47,928 nt of DNA from Candidatus Eisenbacteria bacterium (GTDB lineage Bacteria > Eisenbacteria > RBG-16-71-46). Below are positions 30,829 to 39,836 of the stretch, one piece after another (positions within the stretch are counted from its first letter, which is position 1; each line of letters opens with the position of its first letter). A model generated the notes under the pieces. That model was not told the DNA's origin and did not search any database. It saw nothing but the letters and a program-made list of their open reading frames with translations. A program made the position numbers and the translations under genes. The stretch spans positions 1-47,928 of the forward strand of contig DASTBI010000058.1 in assembly GCA_035712145.1 (NCBI GenBank). Direction: 5' to 3'.

Positions 30829-31800
30829 TCAGCGCGGGATCTGCAGGGCCTCGATGGGAATGGAATAGATGTCGCCGAGCCCGTTGCCCGGTGACTGAAG
30901 GCGTCGCGTGAGCTCTTCGTAGCTCATGCGGGCGGCGGGAGGCTTGTCGAGCGAGCTGCGGGCGCTGGTGAAATAGAAGGTGCGTCCGTCCGGCGAGACG
31001 CTGGGGTTGAAATCCCAGGCCGCCGAGTTGATGCCGTGTCCGAGCGCCCGGGCGCCCGACCATACGCCGCTCCTGCGGAAGCTGATGTAGAGGTCGAGTC
31101 CGCCCTTGCCGTCCGCTCGTCCTCCCGCGCTGAAGATCAGATAGCTTTCATCCGGCGAGATCCATGGCTCGATCTCGCCGAACTTGGTGTTGATCGAATC
31201 GCCGAGGTTGATCGGCGGCATGTAGCGGCCGTTCTCGAAGCGCGACATCCAGATGTCGTCCCGGCCCTTGCCTCCCTCGCGAGTCGCTCCGAAGTAGAGG
31301 TTGCCGTTGGCCGCGATCGACGGAGACCACTCGGTGACGTCGGTGCACACATCGGGACCGAGCGCCCGGGGGCGTCCCCAGTCCTGACCCGATCGCTCCA
31401 CCACCCAGATGTCGCAGCTCGGCTTGGGCGAGTCTCCCGAATCGGGGCGGTTGGAGATGAAGAACAGCTTCGATCCGTCGAGAGTCAGATGAGGGTCGGC
31501 GTCGCTCCAGCGGCCCGAGAATGGCGCCATGGTCGGGGTCGTCCAGCGACCGTCGCGCTTCCGGGTCTCGAGGATCGTCCAGTAGCCGAAGTCGGCCGAG
31601 GCGCGGCAGAAATACGCTGTCTTCTGGTCGGCGCTGAGCGCGACGAAGAAGTCGTATGCGCCGGTCGAGAAGATGCCTTCGCCGAAGAGCGTCGGATGAA
31701 GCTCCTGGGCTGCGGTCGGAACGCCGGGTGAAATGCCGGCAAGGGCCAGGAAGGCGAACGCACCCAGCCACCGCCGGTCGGGTCGCCACGAGCACGTCAT
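30829..31800 (-). CDS. Exported PD40 beta-propeller protein
   Basis: 323 residues with a signal peptide (WLGAFAFLALAGISPG, ending PTAAQ). Several PD40/TolB-type repeats are visible: FVALSADQKTAYFC, ADPHLTLDGSKLFFISNRP, WSPSIAANGNLYFGATREGG, EPWISPDESYLIFSAGG and FNPSVSPDGRTFYFTSAR. Each has the SPDG-type turn. Such propellers usually bind peptides, glycans or other envelope proteins. ATG 31800. It is upstream of, and in the same direction as, the lipoprotein gene at 30120, with 150 bp between. Confidence 0.88.
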   Translation of the reverse strand: MTCSWRPDRRWLGAFAFLALAGISPGVPTAAQELHPTLFGEGIFSTGAYDFFVALSADQKTAYFCRASADFGYWTILETRKRDGRWTTPTMAPFSGRWSDADPHLTLDGSKLFFISNRPDSGDSPKPSCDIWVVERSGQDWGRPRALGPDVCTDVTEWSPSIAANGNLYFGATREGGKGRDDIWMSRFENGRYMPPINLGDSINTKFGEIEPWISPDESYLIFSAGGRADGKGGLDLYISFRRSGVWSGARALGHGINSAAWDFNPSVSPDGRTFYFTSARSSLDKPPAARMSYEELTRRLQSPGNGLGDIYSIPIEALQIPR

Positions 31801-32194
31801 GGCTGCAATCTAGGTGTTGCCATCGCTCGCGCCGGCCCCAAAGGACCGCCGATGAAAAGCCGGCCACGGGCGCGGACATGGGCCGGTCGAACGAGGGGGG
31901 CAGCCCCATCCCTTAGGAACGAATTACAGAGAACGAATTACAGAGGCGTGGAACATTGGGGTCCAAAATGGACCGGCTGACGTCGGGGTGCGATTCGGGA
32001 AGCGTGACAGGACGCGGGCCCCGTGAGCGGTGGGTTTCCCGGTGTGGCTGGCCCGGTGCTTGCCCGAAGGGGGTCGGGCCGGTCTTGGCTTACGGGCGGT
32101 GAGGGGCTTCGTGTCTCTCGGCCGTGACCGCCAGCGAGCCGGTCGGATCGCATTCGCGACGCGTCCGCGAATACTCCAGGACCGAGGACAAGGA
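31801..32194. other. Non-coding interval between divergent PD40 and LysM genes
   Basis: 394 bp upstream of both neighbouring genes. It contains a 14-bp tandem repeat (31917-31944). Short open frames here lack ribosome sites and recognisable products. I see no clear promoter. Confidence 0.5.
31917..31944. repeat. Two tandem copies of a 14-bp unit
   Basis: GAACGAATTACAGA occurs twice head to tail with no spacer or mismatch. The unit is AT-richer than its surroundings and lies upstream of both divergent genes, so it could be a direct-repeat regulator site; it could also be slippage. Confidence 0.8.
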
Positions 32195-32458
32195 ATGGGA
32201 ATCTTCGACCGGAAAAAGGAAAAGCCGGATTTCGGAAACGTACGTTCGGGAGGATCCACCACGGATCCCGCGAAGCGGACGAGGCCGGCGTCGCCCCGCA
32301 GCTACACGGTGCAGAAGGGCGATACCCTCTCCCGCATCGCCGAGCAGTTCTATGGCACCGCGGCCAAGTGGCGACTGATCTACGAAGCCAATCGCGATCT
32401 CATCAAGGACCCGGACCTCATCTATCCGGGACAGACCTTCACGATCCCGGAGGCCTGA
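32195..32458 (+). CDS. Small LysM-domain protein
   Basis: 87 residues: a short charged N-terminal part (MGIFDRKKEKPDFG) without signal peptide, then one LysM domain (YTVQKGDTLSRIAEQFYG, WRLIYEANRDLI, DLIYPGQTFTIP). This layout resembles cytosolic LysM proteins such as the YgaU type, although LysM normally binds peptidoglycan. ATG 32195 has AAGGA directly upstream with short spacing. The next lipoprotein gene follows after 16 bp, suggesting one transcript. Confidence 0.88.
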   Translation: MGIFDRKKEKPDFGNVRSGGSTTDPAKRTRPASPRSYTVQKGDTLSRIAEQFYGTAAKWRLIYEANRDLIKDPDLIYPGQTFTIPEA

Positions 32459-32474
32459 TCAAGGAGGACATCCC

Positions 32475-32948
32475 ATGTCACGAATGACGAGATGGTGGTT
32501 GCCGGCCCTCGGCCTGCTGCTGGTCGTGGCCCCGGCCTGTACCAAGAAGACCGAGACCACATCGACGACCACGACGACCACGGAGCCGGGGACCACGGTC
32601 GAAGGGACGATGACCCCCGTTTCGGTGGTGGCTGTCGATCTCGGCCGCAATGTCGACGCCGAGAAGAAGGTGACGGAGCACGTGGACGTGTTCAAGCCGA
32701 ACGACACGATCTACGCGTCGGTCGTCACCAGCGGATCGGCGCCGAACGCGAGGATCGGAGTGAAGTGGATGTTCGAGGACGGTCAGGTGGTCGATCAATC
32801 GGAGCAGGTGATCGCACCGAGTGGAGCCGCCGCGACCGAATTCCACATCACGAAGCCCAACGGATTGCCGGCGGGCAATTACAAGGTGGAGGTATCCGTC
32901 GACGGGAGCCCGGTACAGAGCAAGGACTTCAAGGTCACATCCAGCTAG
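32475..32948 (+). CDS. Lipoprotein with Thr-rich linker, unknown function
   Basis: 157 residues: signal (WWLPALGLLLVVAPAC, probable acylated Cys22), a linker of about 15 residues almost all Thr, Glu and Ser, then a beta-sandwich-like domain (VDVFKPNDTIYASVVTSG, IGVKWMFEDGQVV, GLPAGNYKVEVSVDG) resembling Ig-like or bacterial OmpA-partner domains. No family is recognised. AAGGAGG precedes ATG 32475. It lies 16 bp after the LysM gene and is followed by a hairpin terminator. Confidence 0.82.
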   Translation: MSRMTRWWLPALGLLLVVAPACTKKTETTSTTTTTTEPGTTVEGTMTPVSVVAVDLGRNVDAEKKVTEHVDVFKPNDTIYASVVTSGSAPNARIGVKWMFEDGQVVDQSEQVIAPSGAAATEFHITKPNGLPAGNYKVEVSVDGSPVQSKDFKVTSS

Positions 32949-32985
32949 GTTGGCGGCGCCCAGCCGGCGCCGGAATCGGAAAGAG

Positions 32986-33019
32986 AAAGAAGCTCCGGGT
33001 GTTCGCCCGGAGCTCTTTC
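32986..33019. terminator. Bidirectional terminator between convergent lipoprotein genes
   Basis: A 9-bp perfect stem (agctccggg with cccggagct, 6-base loop), extended by gaaag/ctttc with one bulge. It ends in CTTTCG on the plus strand and has A-rich sequence on the other side, so it can serve both the gene ending at 32948 and the one ending at 33028. Confidence 0.7.
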
Positions 33020-33027
33020 GTTGACGG

Positions 33028-33531
33028 CTACTTCGTGGCGACGGAGTTGGTGATCGGCGTGACGAGCGCCATCATCGCGGTCTTCTCAGGCTCACCCATC
33101 TTGACCTCGTCCGCGGCCGACGACAGCGCCTGGTTCAGCTCGGCGACGCTGGCCTGATCGAGCCCTCGCCCCGAGAGCGTGGTCATGAGATCGGGAACGC
33201 CCGCGTTCGGAGGCGCGAGCCCGCTGGCCTTGGCGATCTCGTTCACCAGACCGAGCTTCGTGGCCGTCAGCGCCGCCGCGTCGAAAAGCTTCGACAGCAG
33301 TGGGCTCTTGGAGATGTTGAGCCCGAAGGCTTCCGCGAGCCGGTTCACTCCGGGCAGTCCGCCCAGATAGTTGAACAAGCCCTTTCCTGCATCGAACGCG
33401 GACGTCACGGCGGACGTGGTCGGTTTGCCCGATTCCGTCATCGCATTGGTGGCCGACTTGCTGCAGCCGCCGAGACTCAGAGCGATCGCGACGAACAGCA
33501 TGCTGCATGCGACTCTTCCACTGGCCTTCAT
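33028..33531 (-). CDS. Alpha-helical lipoprotein (DUF2780-like)
   Basis: 167 residues with a lipobox LSLGGC (Cys23). The mature part is mostly helical: GLFNYLGGLPGVNRLAEAFG, SPLLSKLFDAAALTATKLGL, and DLMTTLSGRGLDQASVAELN. The pattern reminds me of DUF2780/VcgC-type proteins but the match is loose. ATG 33531 has AAGGAGA upstream. It is divergent from the DUF748 gene at 33750. Confidence 0.75.
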   Translation of the reverse strand: MKASGRVACSMLFVAIALSLGGCSKSATNAMTESGKPTTSAVTSAFDAGKGLFNYLGGLPGVNRLAEAFGLNISKSPLLSKLFDAAALTATKLGLVNEIAKASGLAPPNAGVPDLMTTLSGRGLDQASVAELNQALSSAADEVKMGEPEKTAMMALVTPITNSVATK

Positions 33532-33749
33532 CTGCGTCTCCTTCGGGACCAAGTCCGTGAGAGGGCTGAAGCGCGGACCCCTATCGAGGGTTCGAGCGGC
33601 CAGTCGGGAGAAGCCGATCTCGGAACGTCCTCGCGTGGGCGAAAGATACTCTACCCATGCGTGCCGCGCGGGAGGATACTGCGCCGCACATCGCATCTCT
33701 TCCGGAAGTGACGCTCCAACCCCTCGATTCCAAGATTCGGACACCAGGC

Positions 33750-36734
33750 ATGACCGTCCCTCAGAGGCGACACCGCTTGCGCACGGCATTGGTCGTCGCC
33801 GCCGGGGTCATTGTCGCTTGGGGCGTCCTGGGCGCGCTCTTCCTGCCCGGCTACTTCCGCGGCCAGCTCGAGCGGTTCGTATCGGAGCATACGCGCGGCT
33901 CGCTCTCGATCGGCCGGCTGGCGGTCAATCCCTTCATCCTGGCAACGGGCATCCACGACTTCGTGCTGCTCGGACCCGAGCGGGACACGCTGCTCTCGGC
34001 CAGAGAGTTCACGCTCGACGTCTCCATCACTTCCATCGTTCGCAAAGGCATCGTGCTCGACCGCATCGCGCTGGTCGGTCCGGAGGTCCACCTGACCGTC
34101 CTTCCCGATGGCCGGCTCGACTGGATGCGGTTGTTCCTTCCGGAGCGGGATACCGCCCGGGTCGCGACCCGACCGGCGCAGTTCCCTTCGCTTCGCATCC
34201 GGCGAGTGTCGCTCGAGGGCGGCAGACTGCTGTTCCAGGACCAATCTCGCAGCCTTCCTTTTGCCACGGCGATCGAGCCCATCCAGCTCGAGCTCGAGCG
34301 GTTCAGCACCCTTCCCACCGAGCGCGGCGATCACTCCTTCACCGCCAGCCTCATCGAGGGGGGCACGCTGCGGTGGCAGGGGGCCTTCTCGGTGGATCCG
34401 GTCGTGGCCACAGGCCGCGTCGATGTCGACAGTCTCTCGGCGCGCGCGCTGTGGCGCTGGATGAGCTCCGACCTGCGCTTCGAGGTGCTGGAAGGGCGCC
34501 TGTCTCTCACCGTCCCCTACACGTATCGAGCGTCCGGAGACAGCACGAATCTCGTGCTGCGCCAGGCGTCGATCCGCGCCAACGGGGTCCGCATCGTGGA
34601 GCCGGGACGCGCAGGCGACGTCGTGGTCGTGCCGTCGCTGGCCGCCGAAGGTGGTCGTGTCGATTTCGCGAGGCTCAAAGCCTCGCTGTCGCGAGTCCAC
34701 GCCGAGGGCGCGCGGCTCGTCACCTCGCTCTCGCCGGACACCGTGTTCAGCCTGGCTCGCCTGTTCGAGCCGCGCACCAGAGCCGAGCCGGCGAAGGCCG
34801 GACCGCCTCCGCCCTGGCGGGTGACGCTCGACCGATTCGACGTCTCGAACGTGGCGGTGTCGTTCACGGACAGCACGCAATGGCCTCCTCCCACCTTGAG
34901 CTTCGATCAGATGGGCTTCGAGACCCGCGGGCTCGACAGCGGCCGCGAGCTGAGCGGAGCCATTCGCGCGCGGGCGCGGGTCGAAGAGTCGGGCACGCTG
35001 GAAGCAGAAGGCCATGCGAGCCTGTTTCCGACGTTCGTGGACCTGGGCGTGCGCGCGCAAGCCGTGCCGCTCCGCCCGGTGCAGGCCTACCTCGATACCT
35101 TCATCCGGCTCGACATCGTGCGCGGCAACGCCGACCTCGTTGGCCGGCTGAAAGCCGGCGCCACGCAGGATGGACGGCTCACGTTCTCGCTGCGCGCCGA
35201 CGGACGCGTGCGCGAGCTGGCGGCCGCGGATTCGGCCTCGGGCGACGACTTCCTTCGGGTGGCCGAGGCCGTGGTGAAGGGCGCGGAGCTCGATCTGGGA
35301 CCGGATCGATTCCGGATGAAGTCGCTCGCGCTCGCCCGGCCCTCGGCGACCGTGGCGCTGGGCTCCGACGCGTCGCTCAACCTGTTCCGCATCTTTCCGT
35401 CGCTCGTGCCGCCGGCCAAGGGCACGGTGACCAAGGCGGTGCCGTTCCGCATCGACCGAATCGGAATCAAGAACGGAAGAATGCGCTTCGTGGACCACAC
35501 CGTGGCGCCTCCCTACGTGACCCGGGTGGAGCGCATCAGCGGAGAGCTGCTCGGATTGTCGTCGGACCCCAAGGACGAAGCGCACTTCGTTCTCGCCGGC
35601 AAGGCCGACGGCACGGCGCCCATCAAGGTCGACGCACGGCTGCGGCCCGCGGACAAGGAGCCCTATGGGGTGTTCACGTTCTCGCTCTCGAGCTACGAGA
35701 TGACCGCGCTCACCCCCTACATCGGCAAGTACCTGGGTCGTTTCGTCGACCGCGGCCAGATGAGTCTCGATCTCGACTACCGGATCGCCGACCGTCACCT
35801 CAAGGGGCAGAACGACGCGAAGCTCGACCAGTTCACGCTCGGCCAGAAGTCCGGGAGCAAGGATGCCACCCGGCTGCCGGTCGGCCTGGCGCTCGCGCTG
35901 CTGAGGGATCGCCATGGCCGCATCGCGCTCGACGTCCCGGTCGAGGGAGACCTCGACGACCCGCACTTCGGCATCGGCCGGGTCATCCTGCAGGCCCTGG
36001 TCAACCTGGTGACGCGTCTGGCGATGTCGCCGTTCGCGCTGCTCGGCAAGCTGGTTCCCGGCGGAGGCGACGAGACCCTTGGGGTCATCGCGTTCGCGCC
36101 GGGCGTCGATACGCTCTCCGCCGACCAGGCCACCAAAGTGGGCAAGCTGGTCGAGGCGCTCGGCGAGCGCCCCGAGCTGCGGATCTACGTGACCGGCGCC
36201 GCCGACTCCATCGTCGATCGCGGAGGCCTCGCGCGCAGCGGTCTCGAGACTCAGATCGCACGGCAGCGGCGTTCCGAGTTCTTCGCCGCGGGCGTGGCCG
36301 AGCCGGAACGCGCGGTCGATGCTCCGATCCCGCCGGGAGAGCGGGAGCGGGCGATCGCCAAGCTCTACCTTCGTGCGTTCGGCAAAGACTCGCTCGGCAA
36401 GACGCTTCCCCATCCCGAATGCTCGAGCGGCGACCTGCGTCGCATCGCGAAGCTGGCGTTGTCGGGAAGAACGCCCGACCGGCCGACCTGGCCGTCCTCC
36501 CGGCGCTCGTTGACGGAGGACGCCGTCCGCACCATGGAGTCGCGCTTGCTGGCCGGCACGGTGATCGCTCCAGCCGACCTCGAGCGGCTCGCCGTCGGGC
36601 GCGCCGAAGCGCTCAAGCGTCAGCTGGTCGAGGTGAGGGGATTGTCGGAGGAGCGCGTCTTCATCAAGGGCGCCGCGGTCGGCAACCACTCCGCGCACGA
36701 GCAGGTCGCCTGCCAGCTCGACCTCACCGATTGA
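33750..36734 (+). CDS. DUF748 (AsmA-like) envelope protein
   Basis: About 994 residues: one N-terminal membrane helix (LRTALVVAAGVIVAWGVLGALF) followed by a long periplasmic beta-rich region. SIGRLAVNPFILATGIHDFVL, DWMRLFLPE, and PFRIDRIGIKNGRMRFVDHT are typical of DUF748, whose proteins belong to the AsmA/TamB-like repeating-beta-groove superfamily; that group is linked to lipid movement or outer-membrane biogenesis. The C-terminal part (LGVIAFAPGVDTLSADQATKV onward) resembles the OmpA-like end of DUF748 proteins. The frame opens at ATG 33657, but ATG 33750, just before the membrane helix, is more likely. The gene is followed after 53 bp by an Omp85-type barrel. Confidence 0.86.
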   Translation: MTVPQRRHRLRTALVVAAGVIVAWGVLGALFLPGYFRGQLERFVSEHTRGSLSIGRLAVNPFILATGIHDFVLLGPERDTLLSAREFTLDVSITSIVRKGIVLDRIALVGPEVHLTVLPDGRLDWMRLFLPERDTARVATRPAQFPSLRIRRVSLEGGRLLFQDQSRSLPFATAIEPIQLELERFSTLPTERGDHSFTASLIEGGTLRWQGAFSVDPVVATGRVDVDSLSARALWRWMSSDLRFEVLEGRLSLTVPYTYRASGDSTNLVLRQASIRANGVRIVEPGRAGDVVVVPSLAAEGGRVDFARLKASLSRVHAEGARLVTSLSPDTVFSLARLFEPRTRAEPAKAGPPPPWRVTLDRFDVSNVAVSFTDSTQWPPPTLSFDQMGFETRGLDSGRELSGAIRARARVEESGTLEAEGHASLFPTFVDLGVRAQAVPLRPVQAYLDTFIRLDIVRGNADLVGRLKAGATQDGRLTFSLRADGRVRELAAADSASGDDFLRVAEAVVKGAELDLGPDRFRMKSLALARPSATVALGSDASLNLFRIFPSLVPPAKGTVTKAVPFRIDRIGIKNGRMRFVDHTVAPPYVTRVERISGELLGLSSDPKDEAHFVLAGKADGTAPIKVDARLRPADKEPYGVFTFSLSSYEMTALTPYIGKYLGRFVDRGQMSLDLDYRIADRHLKGQNDAKLDQFTLGQKSGSKDATRLPVGLALALLRDRHGRIALDVPVEGDLDDPHFGIGRVILQALVNLVTRLAMSPFALLGKLVPGGGDETLGVIAFAPGVDTLSADQATKVGKLVEALGERPELRIYVTGAADSIVDRGGLARSGLETQIARQRRSEFFAAGVAEPERAVDAPIPPGERERAIAKLYLRAFGKDSLGKTLPHPECSSGDLRRIAKLALSGRTPDRPTWPSSRRSLTEDAVRTMESRLLAGTVIAPADLERLAVGRAEALKRQLVEVRGLSEERVFIKGAAVGNHSAHEQVACQLDLTD

Positions 36735-36787
36735 GTCGCGGGGCCAGGCCCGTTGCGGGCGCTTCGTGTCCCACGTATCGTGCGCGC

Positions 36788-38008
36788 GTGCCGTTCCCGA
36801 GCCGCTCGTGCCTCGTCCTGGCTCTCGCGCTGGCCGGCCACTGCACCGCGCCGGCCTGGGCGCAGGATTCCACGCCGGCGCCGCCGGATTCCGCGGCGCT
36901 TCGGGACATCACCGACGTGCTCCGATCATGGTTCGGCCTGCCGGTGAGGACCGAGGTCGCGAGAGAGCTGAAGCCCGGGCTCTCGCTGACGATCCTTCCG
37001 AGCATCGGTTACAACCCGTCCTATGGCGCGTTCATCGGCGCCTCGGTGGCGATCGGAGGCTGGCTCGGCGATCCTTTGACCACGAACCTCTCGGCCGGCA
37101 GCGCGGGCGCGAGCTATTCCACGACCGAGCAGATCAGCGTGCACCTCAAGTCGGACTTCTACCTGCCCGACAACGCATGGGCGCTGAAAGGCGACTGGCG
37201 CTACCTGGACACCAGCCAGCCGACCTTCGGACTCGGATCCGCGCATCCCGGGCAAAGCTCGTATCCGATGGAGTTCGTCCTCTACCGGCTCCACGAGACG
37301 GTGCTCAAGCGCGTCAAGCAAACGCCCATTTACGTCGGGCTCGGGTACCACTTCGATCGCTACGACGAGATCCACGACGAGCGCGCCGAGGCTGGCGAGA
37401 CGACCCCTTACCTGGTCTACAGCGGCGGGCTGCCCTCCCGCTCACAGTCCTCGGCGGTCTCCGGCAACGTCCTCATCGACACCCGCGACAATGCGATCAA
37501 TGCCGGCCGGGGAGTCTTCTGGAACGCGAGCCTTCGCTTCGATCTCCGTGAGCTGGGAAGCGACGAGGACCGCCAGACTCTGTGGAGCGACTTCCGCACC
37601 TACGTCCATCTTCCGCGCGGGCGCGACGTGCTCGCCATCTGGAACTACTACTGGTTCACGTTCGGCCGGGGGCCGTATCTGGATCTTCCCGCCATCGGCT
37701 GGGATACCTACGGTCGAAGCGGCCGCGGCTACCTTCAGGGCCGCATTCGCAGCGCGAACATGGTCTACCTCGAGTTCGAGTACCGCAGGCGGTTCACGCG
37801 CGACGACATGTTCGGAGGCGTGGCATTCATGAACATGACCGCGTCCACCAACTCGTCGGGCGGTCCCTTCGGAACTCCCGATCCCGGCTTCGGGCTCGGG
37901 ATCCGGGTGAAATTCAACAAGAAGACCAACACCAACCTGTCGGTCGACGCGGCGCGCGGCCAGGACGACACGACGCGCTTCTTCTTCGGCCTGCAGGAAG
38001 TCTTCTGA
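36788..38008 (+). CDS. Omp85/BamA-type outer-membrane barrel without POTRA domains
   Basis: 406 residues: signal peptide (CLVLALALAGHCTAPAWA/Q), a short linker, then a 16-strand-like barrel. LSLTILPSIGYNPSYGAFIGASVAIGG, NVLIDTRDNAINAGRGVFWN, the conserved Omp85 strand motif around GRGYLQGRIRSANMVYLEFEYR and a C-terminal VF end fit the bacterial surface antigen (D15) barrel. No POTRA repeats precede it, so it is not BamA or TamA itself. GTG 36788 is the only plausible start. It lies 53 bp after the DUF748 gene and converges with a small barrel gene, 18 bp away. Confidence 0.86.
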   Translation: MPFPSRSCLVLALALAGHCTAPAWAQDSTPAPPDSAALRDITDVLRSWFGLPVRTEVARELKPGLSLTILPSIGYNPSYGAFIGASVAIGGWLGDPLTTNLSAGSAGASYSTTEQISVHLKSDFYLPDNAWALKGDWRYLDTSQPTFGLGSAHPGQSSYPMEFVLYRLHETVLKRVKQTPIYVGLGYHFDRYDEIHDERAEAGETTPYLVYSGGLPSRSQSSAVSGNVLIDTRDNAINAGRGVFWNASLRFDLRELGSDEDRQTLWSDFRTYVHLPRGRDVLAIWNYYWFTFGRGPYLDLPAIGWDTYGRSGRGYLQGRIRSANMVYLEFEYRRRFTRDDMFGGVAFMNMTASTNSSGGPFGTPDPGFGLGIRVKFNKKTNTNLSVDAARGQDDTTRFFFGLQEVF

Positions 38009-38026
38009 TCCGGCTCGTGGCGCCTG

Positions 38027-38713
38027 CTACCGGATCGCGAAGCTGAAGCCCGCCAGAAGCTCGCCGCTGTTGTACCAGTCCGAGGAGTAGTTGTAGCAAT
38101 AGCCCCACGGGTCGCACCAGAAGCCGCTGTCCGTGGTGAGGTGGGTGTCGGTGACCCGCCAGCGACCCTCGATCCGAGTGCTGAGCCTCTCGCTCATCGC
38201 CACCTTCACCCCGAGACCGAAGTTGAAGTTGAAGAGCGTGTGGGACTCGGGCTGCGGGCCGGTGCCGAGGTTGAAGTCCGTGTCGATTTGCGGATGCGTG
38301 ACCGACCATCCGAAACCCACGATGCCGATCGGCGTCACACGCGGATTGCCCGAGGGCTGGTAACCGAGGAAGTTGATGTCGTAGCTGTCGATGTCGACGC
38401 GACCGAATTCCTGACGCGGCTGCCCGCTGAGCGTGCGGTCGACGTGGACGTCGGAGCCCGTCCGCGTGTAGGAGAACTCGATTCCGCCGCGGAAGCCGGT
38501 GGCTGAAAGCTTCACGCCCCAGAGACCGGAGTTGGTCAGCTCGACGTTGCTGTTCCCAGTGGTCGAATAGGCGTTGTAGAGATCGCTGGCGATGTAATAA
38601 CCGGCGAAGGGCGTGATTTCGAGCCTGGCCTGAGCCGAGGCGACGGAGACGCCGGCGAAGAGTGCGGCGGTCGCGGCAGCCAGGACCACCCGTGCGGATT
38701 TGAGCGATGACAT
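38027..38713 (-). CDS. Small outer-membrane beta-barrel protein (WCDP type)
   Basis: 228 residues with a signal peptide (LAAATAALFAGVSVASA/QA) and an opacity/OmpA-like 8-strand pattern (LEITPFAGYYIASDLYNA, GIEFSYTRTGSD, PIGIVGFGWSVTH, FNFGLGVKVAMSERLSTRIE). Near the end is DSGFWCDPWGYCYNYSSDWY and then LLAGFSFAIR. The same late WCDP-x-C element occurs in the barrel at 45879, so the two are paralogues. ATG 38713 follows GGGGGAT. Confidence 0.84.
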   Translation of the reverse strand: MSSLKSARVVLAAATAALFAGVSVASAQARLEITPFAGYYIASDLYNAYSTTGNSNVELTNSGLWGVKLSATGFRGGIEFSYTRTGSDVHVDRTLSGQPRQEFGRVDIDSYDINFLGYQPSGNPRVTPIGIVGFGWSVTHPQIDTDFNLGTGPQPESHTLFNFNFGLGVKVAMSERLSTRIEGRWRVTDTHLTTDSGFWCDPWGYCYNYSSDWYNSGELLAGFSFAIR

Positions 38714-39085
38714 CGAATCCCCCGCGGTTGATTTCCGATCCGACCGGAGTGAGAGGCATTCCGAACGGCCAAGCGTCACCGATTGAGAGGCCGCACGCTA
38801 AGGCGGGGCGCAGAGTGTGTCAAACACTCCGGGCGCGCGCCCGTCGCTCCTCGATCCGCGTTCGTCGGCGCTCCCGGACTCCATGCCTCATCTCGTTTTT
38901 GGACCCATCGCGCCCGCTGTCGGGAAACATTTGCTTTCTGGCCCGTCCGGAGCCCAATATCCCGCTGCGAATAGGCTCACAAGGCGGGGCCCGTGCCCTG
39001 CTGCCTTGACAAGCGCGAGGCTTGGCGGGTGACCCTGCCGCGCGCACGACAACCCACCCAGATCTCTGCGAACCAAGGGGAATCC
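38714..39085. other. Non-coding divergent interval
   Basis: 372 bp between the barrel gene and the lipoprotein gene at 39086. TTGACA occurs at 39006-39011 and could be a -35 element for the lipoprotein gene, but no good -10 follows. No gene is visible. Confidence 0.45.
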
Positions 39086-39730
39086 ATGAAGCTCCGTTCG
39101 TCCGTTCGCCTCTCTCTGGCCGTCTTCTCCCTCGCCTGGCTGGCCTCATGCACGGCGAGCACCGAGCTCACGAACTCCTGGACCGATCCGACGGCCGCGA
39201 ACCGCAGCTTCAAGAAGATCGCCGTCGTCGGCGTCACGCCGAAGACGTCCGCCCGGCGCATTTACGAGGACACGTTCGCCCAGGAGCTGCAGTCGCGCGG
39301 GATCACGCCCGTCACCAGCTACTCCTTCGCGGGCGAAGGCCAGCTCGACAAGGATGCTGCCGTCGCGAAGCTCAAGGAGCTCGGCGTCGACGCCGTCATC
39401 GTCACGCGCCTGATCGATCAGGAGACCTATCAGACCTACTACCCGCCGACCTACTCCGCGGTCGCGGCGCCCTCCGCCTACTACGGTGGCTGGTACGGCT
39501 ACTACTCGATGGGCTACAGCTACATGTCGACGCCCGGATACACCGAGGAGAACAAGGTCTTCCGCCTGGAGACCAACCTCTACGACGTGACGAACGACAA
39601 GCTCGCCTGGTCCGGACTGACCCAGACGACCATCAGCGCCGGCGAAGCTCCCGAGACCCAGATCAAGCCGTTCATCGATACGATCGTGATGGACATGGAG
39701 AAGCACAAGGTGGTGCCTCGCAGGAAGTGA
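39086..39730 (+). CDS. Lipoprotein, DUF4136-like
   Basis: 214 residues with a canonical lipobox WLASC (Cys22). The mature domain has ELTNSWTDPTAANRSFKKI, VVGVTPKTSARRIYEDTFA and LKELGVDAVIVTRLIDQET, an alpha/beta arrangement found in many small envelope lipoproteins, and an unusual Tyr/Gly-rich stretch in the middle (YYGGWYGYYSMGYSYM). AAGGGG precedes ATG 39086. The next gene follows after 106 bp. Confidence 0.8.
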   Translation: MKLRSSVRLSLAVFSLAWLASCTASTELTNSWTDPTAANRSFKKIAVVGVTPKTSARRIYEDTFAQELQSRGITPVTSYSFAGEGQLDKDAAVAKLKELGVDAVIVTRLIDQETYQTYYPPTYSAVAAPSAYYGGWYGYYSMGYSYMSTPGYTEENKVFRLETNLYDVTNDKLAWSGLTQTTISAGEAPETQIKPFIDTIVMDMEKHKVVPRRK

Positions 39731-39836
39731 GCGGTCGGCGCCCCTCTCCGCCAGGACTGCTCGCGATCAAGACGGCCGCCGGCAAAGCGCCTTAGGTTTC
39801 ACGATTTATTCAAACTTCAACCACAAGGAGCAGGTC

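Noticed and set aside
33651-36698. A 1015-codon minus-strand frame opposite the DUF748 gene
   Set aside because: High-GC shadow: no domain, rich in Arg, His and Gln, and exactly antisense to a gene with clear family motifs and a membrane helix.
33371-36787. A plus-strand frame open from 33371 to 38008 (1545 codons) as one giant protein
   Set aside because: Up to about 36787 it is the out-of-frame shadow of the DUF748 gene, with Arg/Pro-rich, domain-free sequence. Only the part from GTG 36788 is a real barrel protein.
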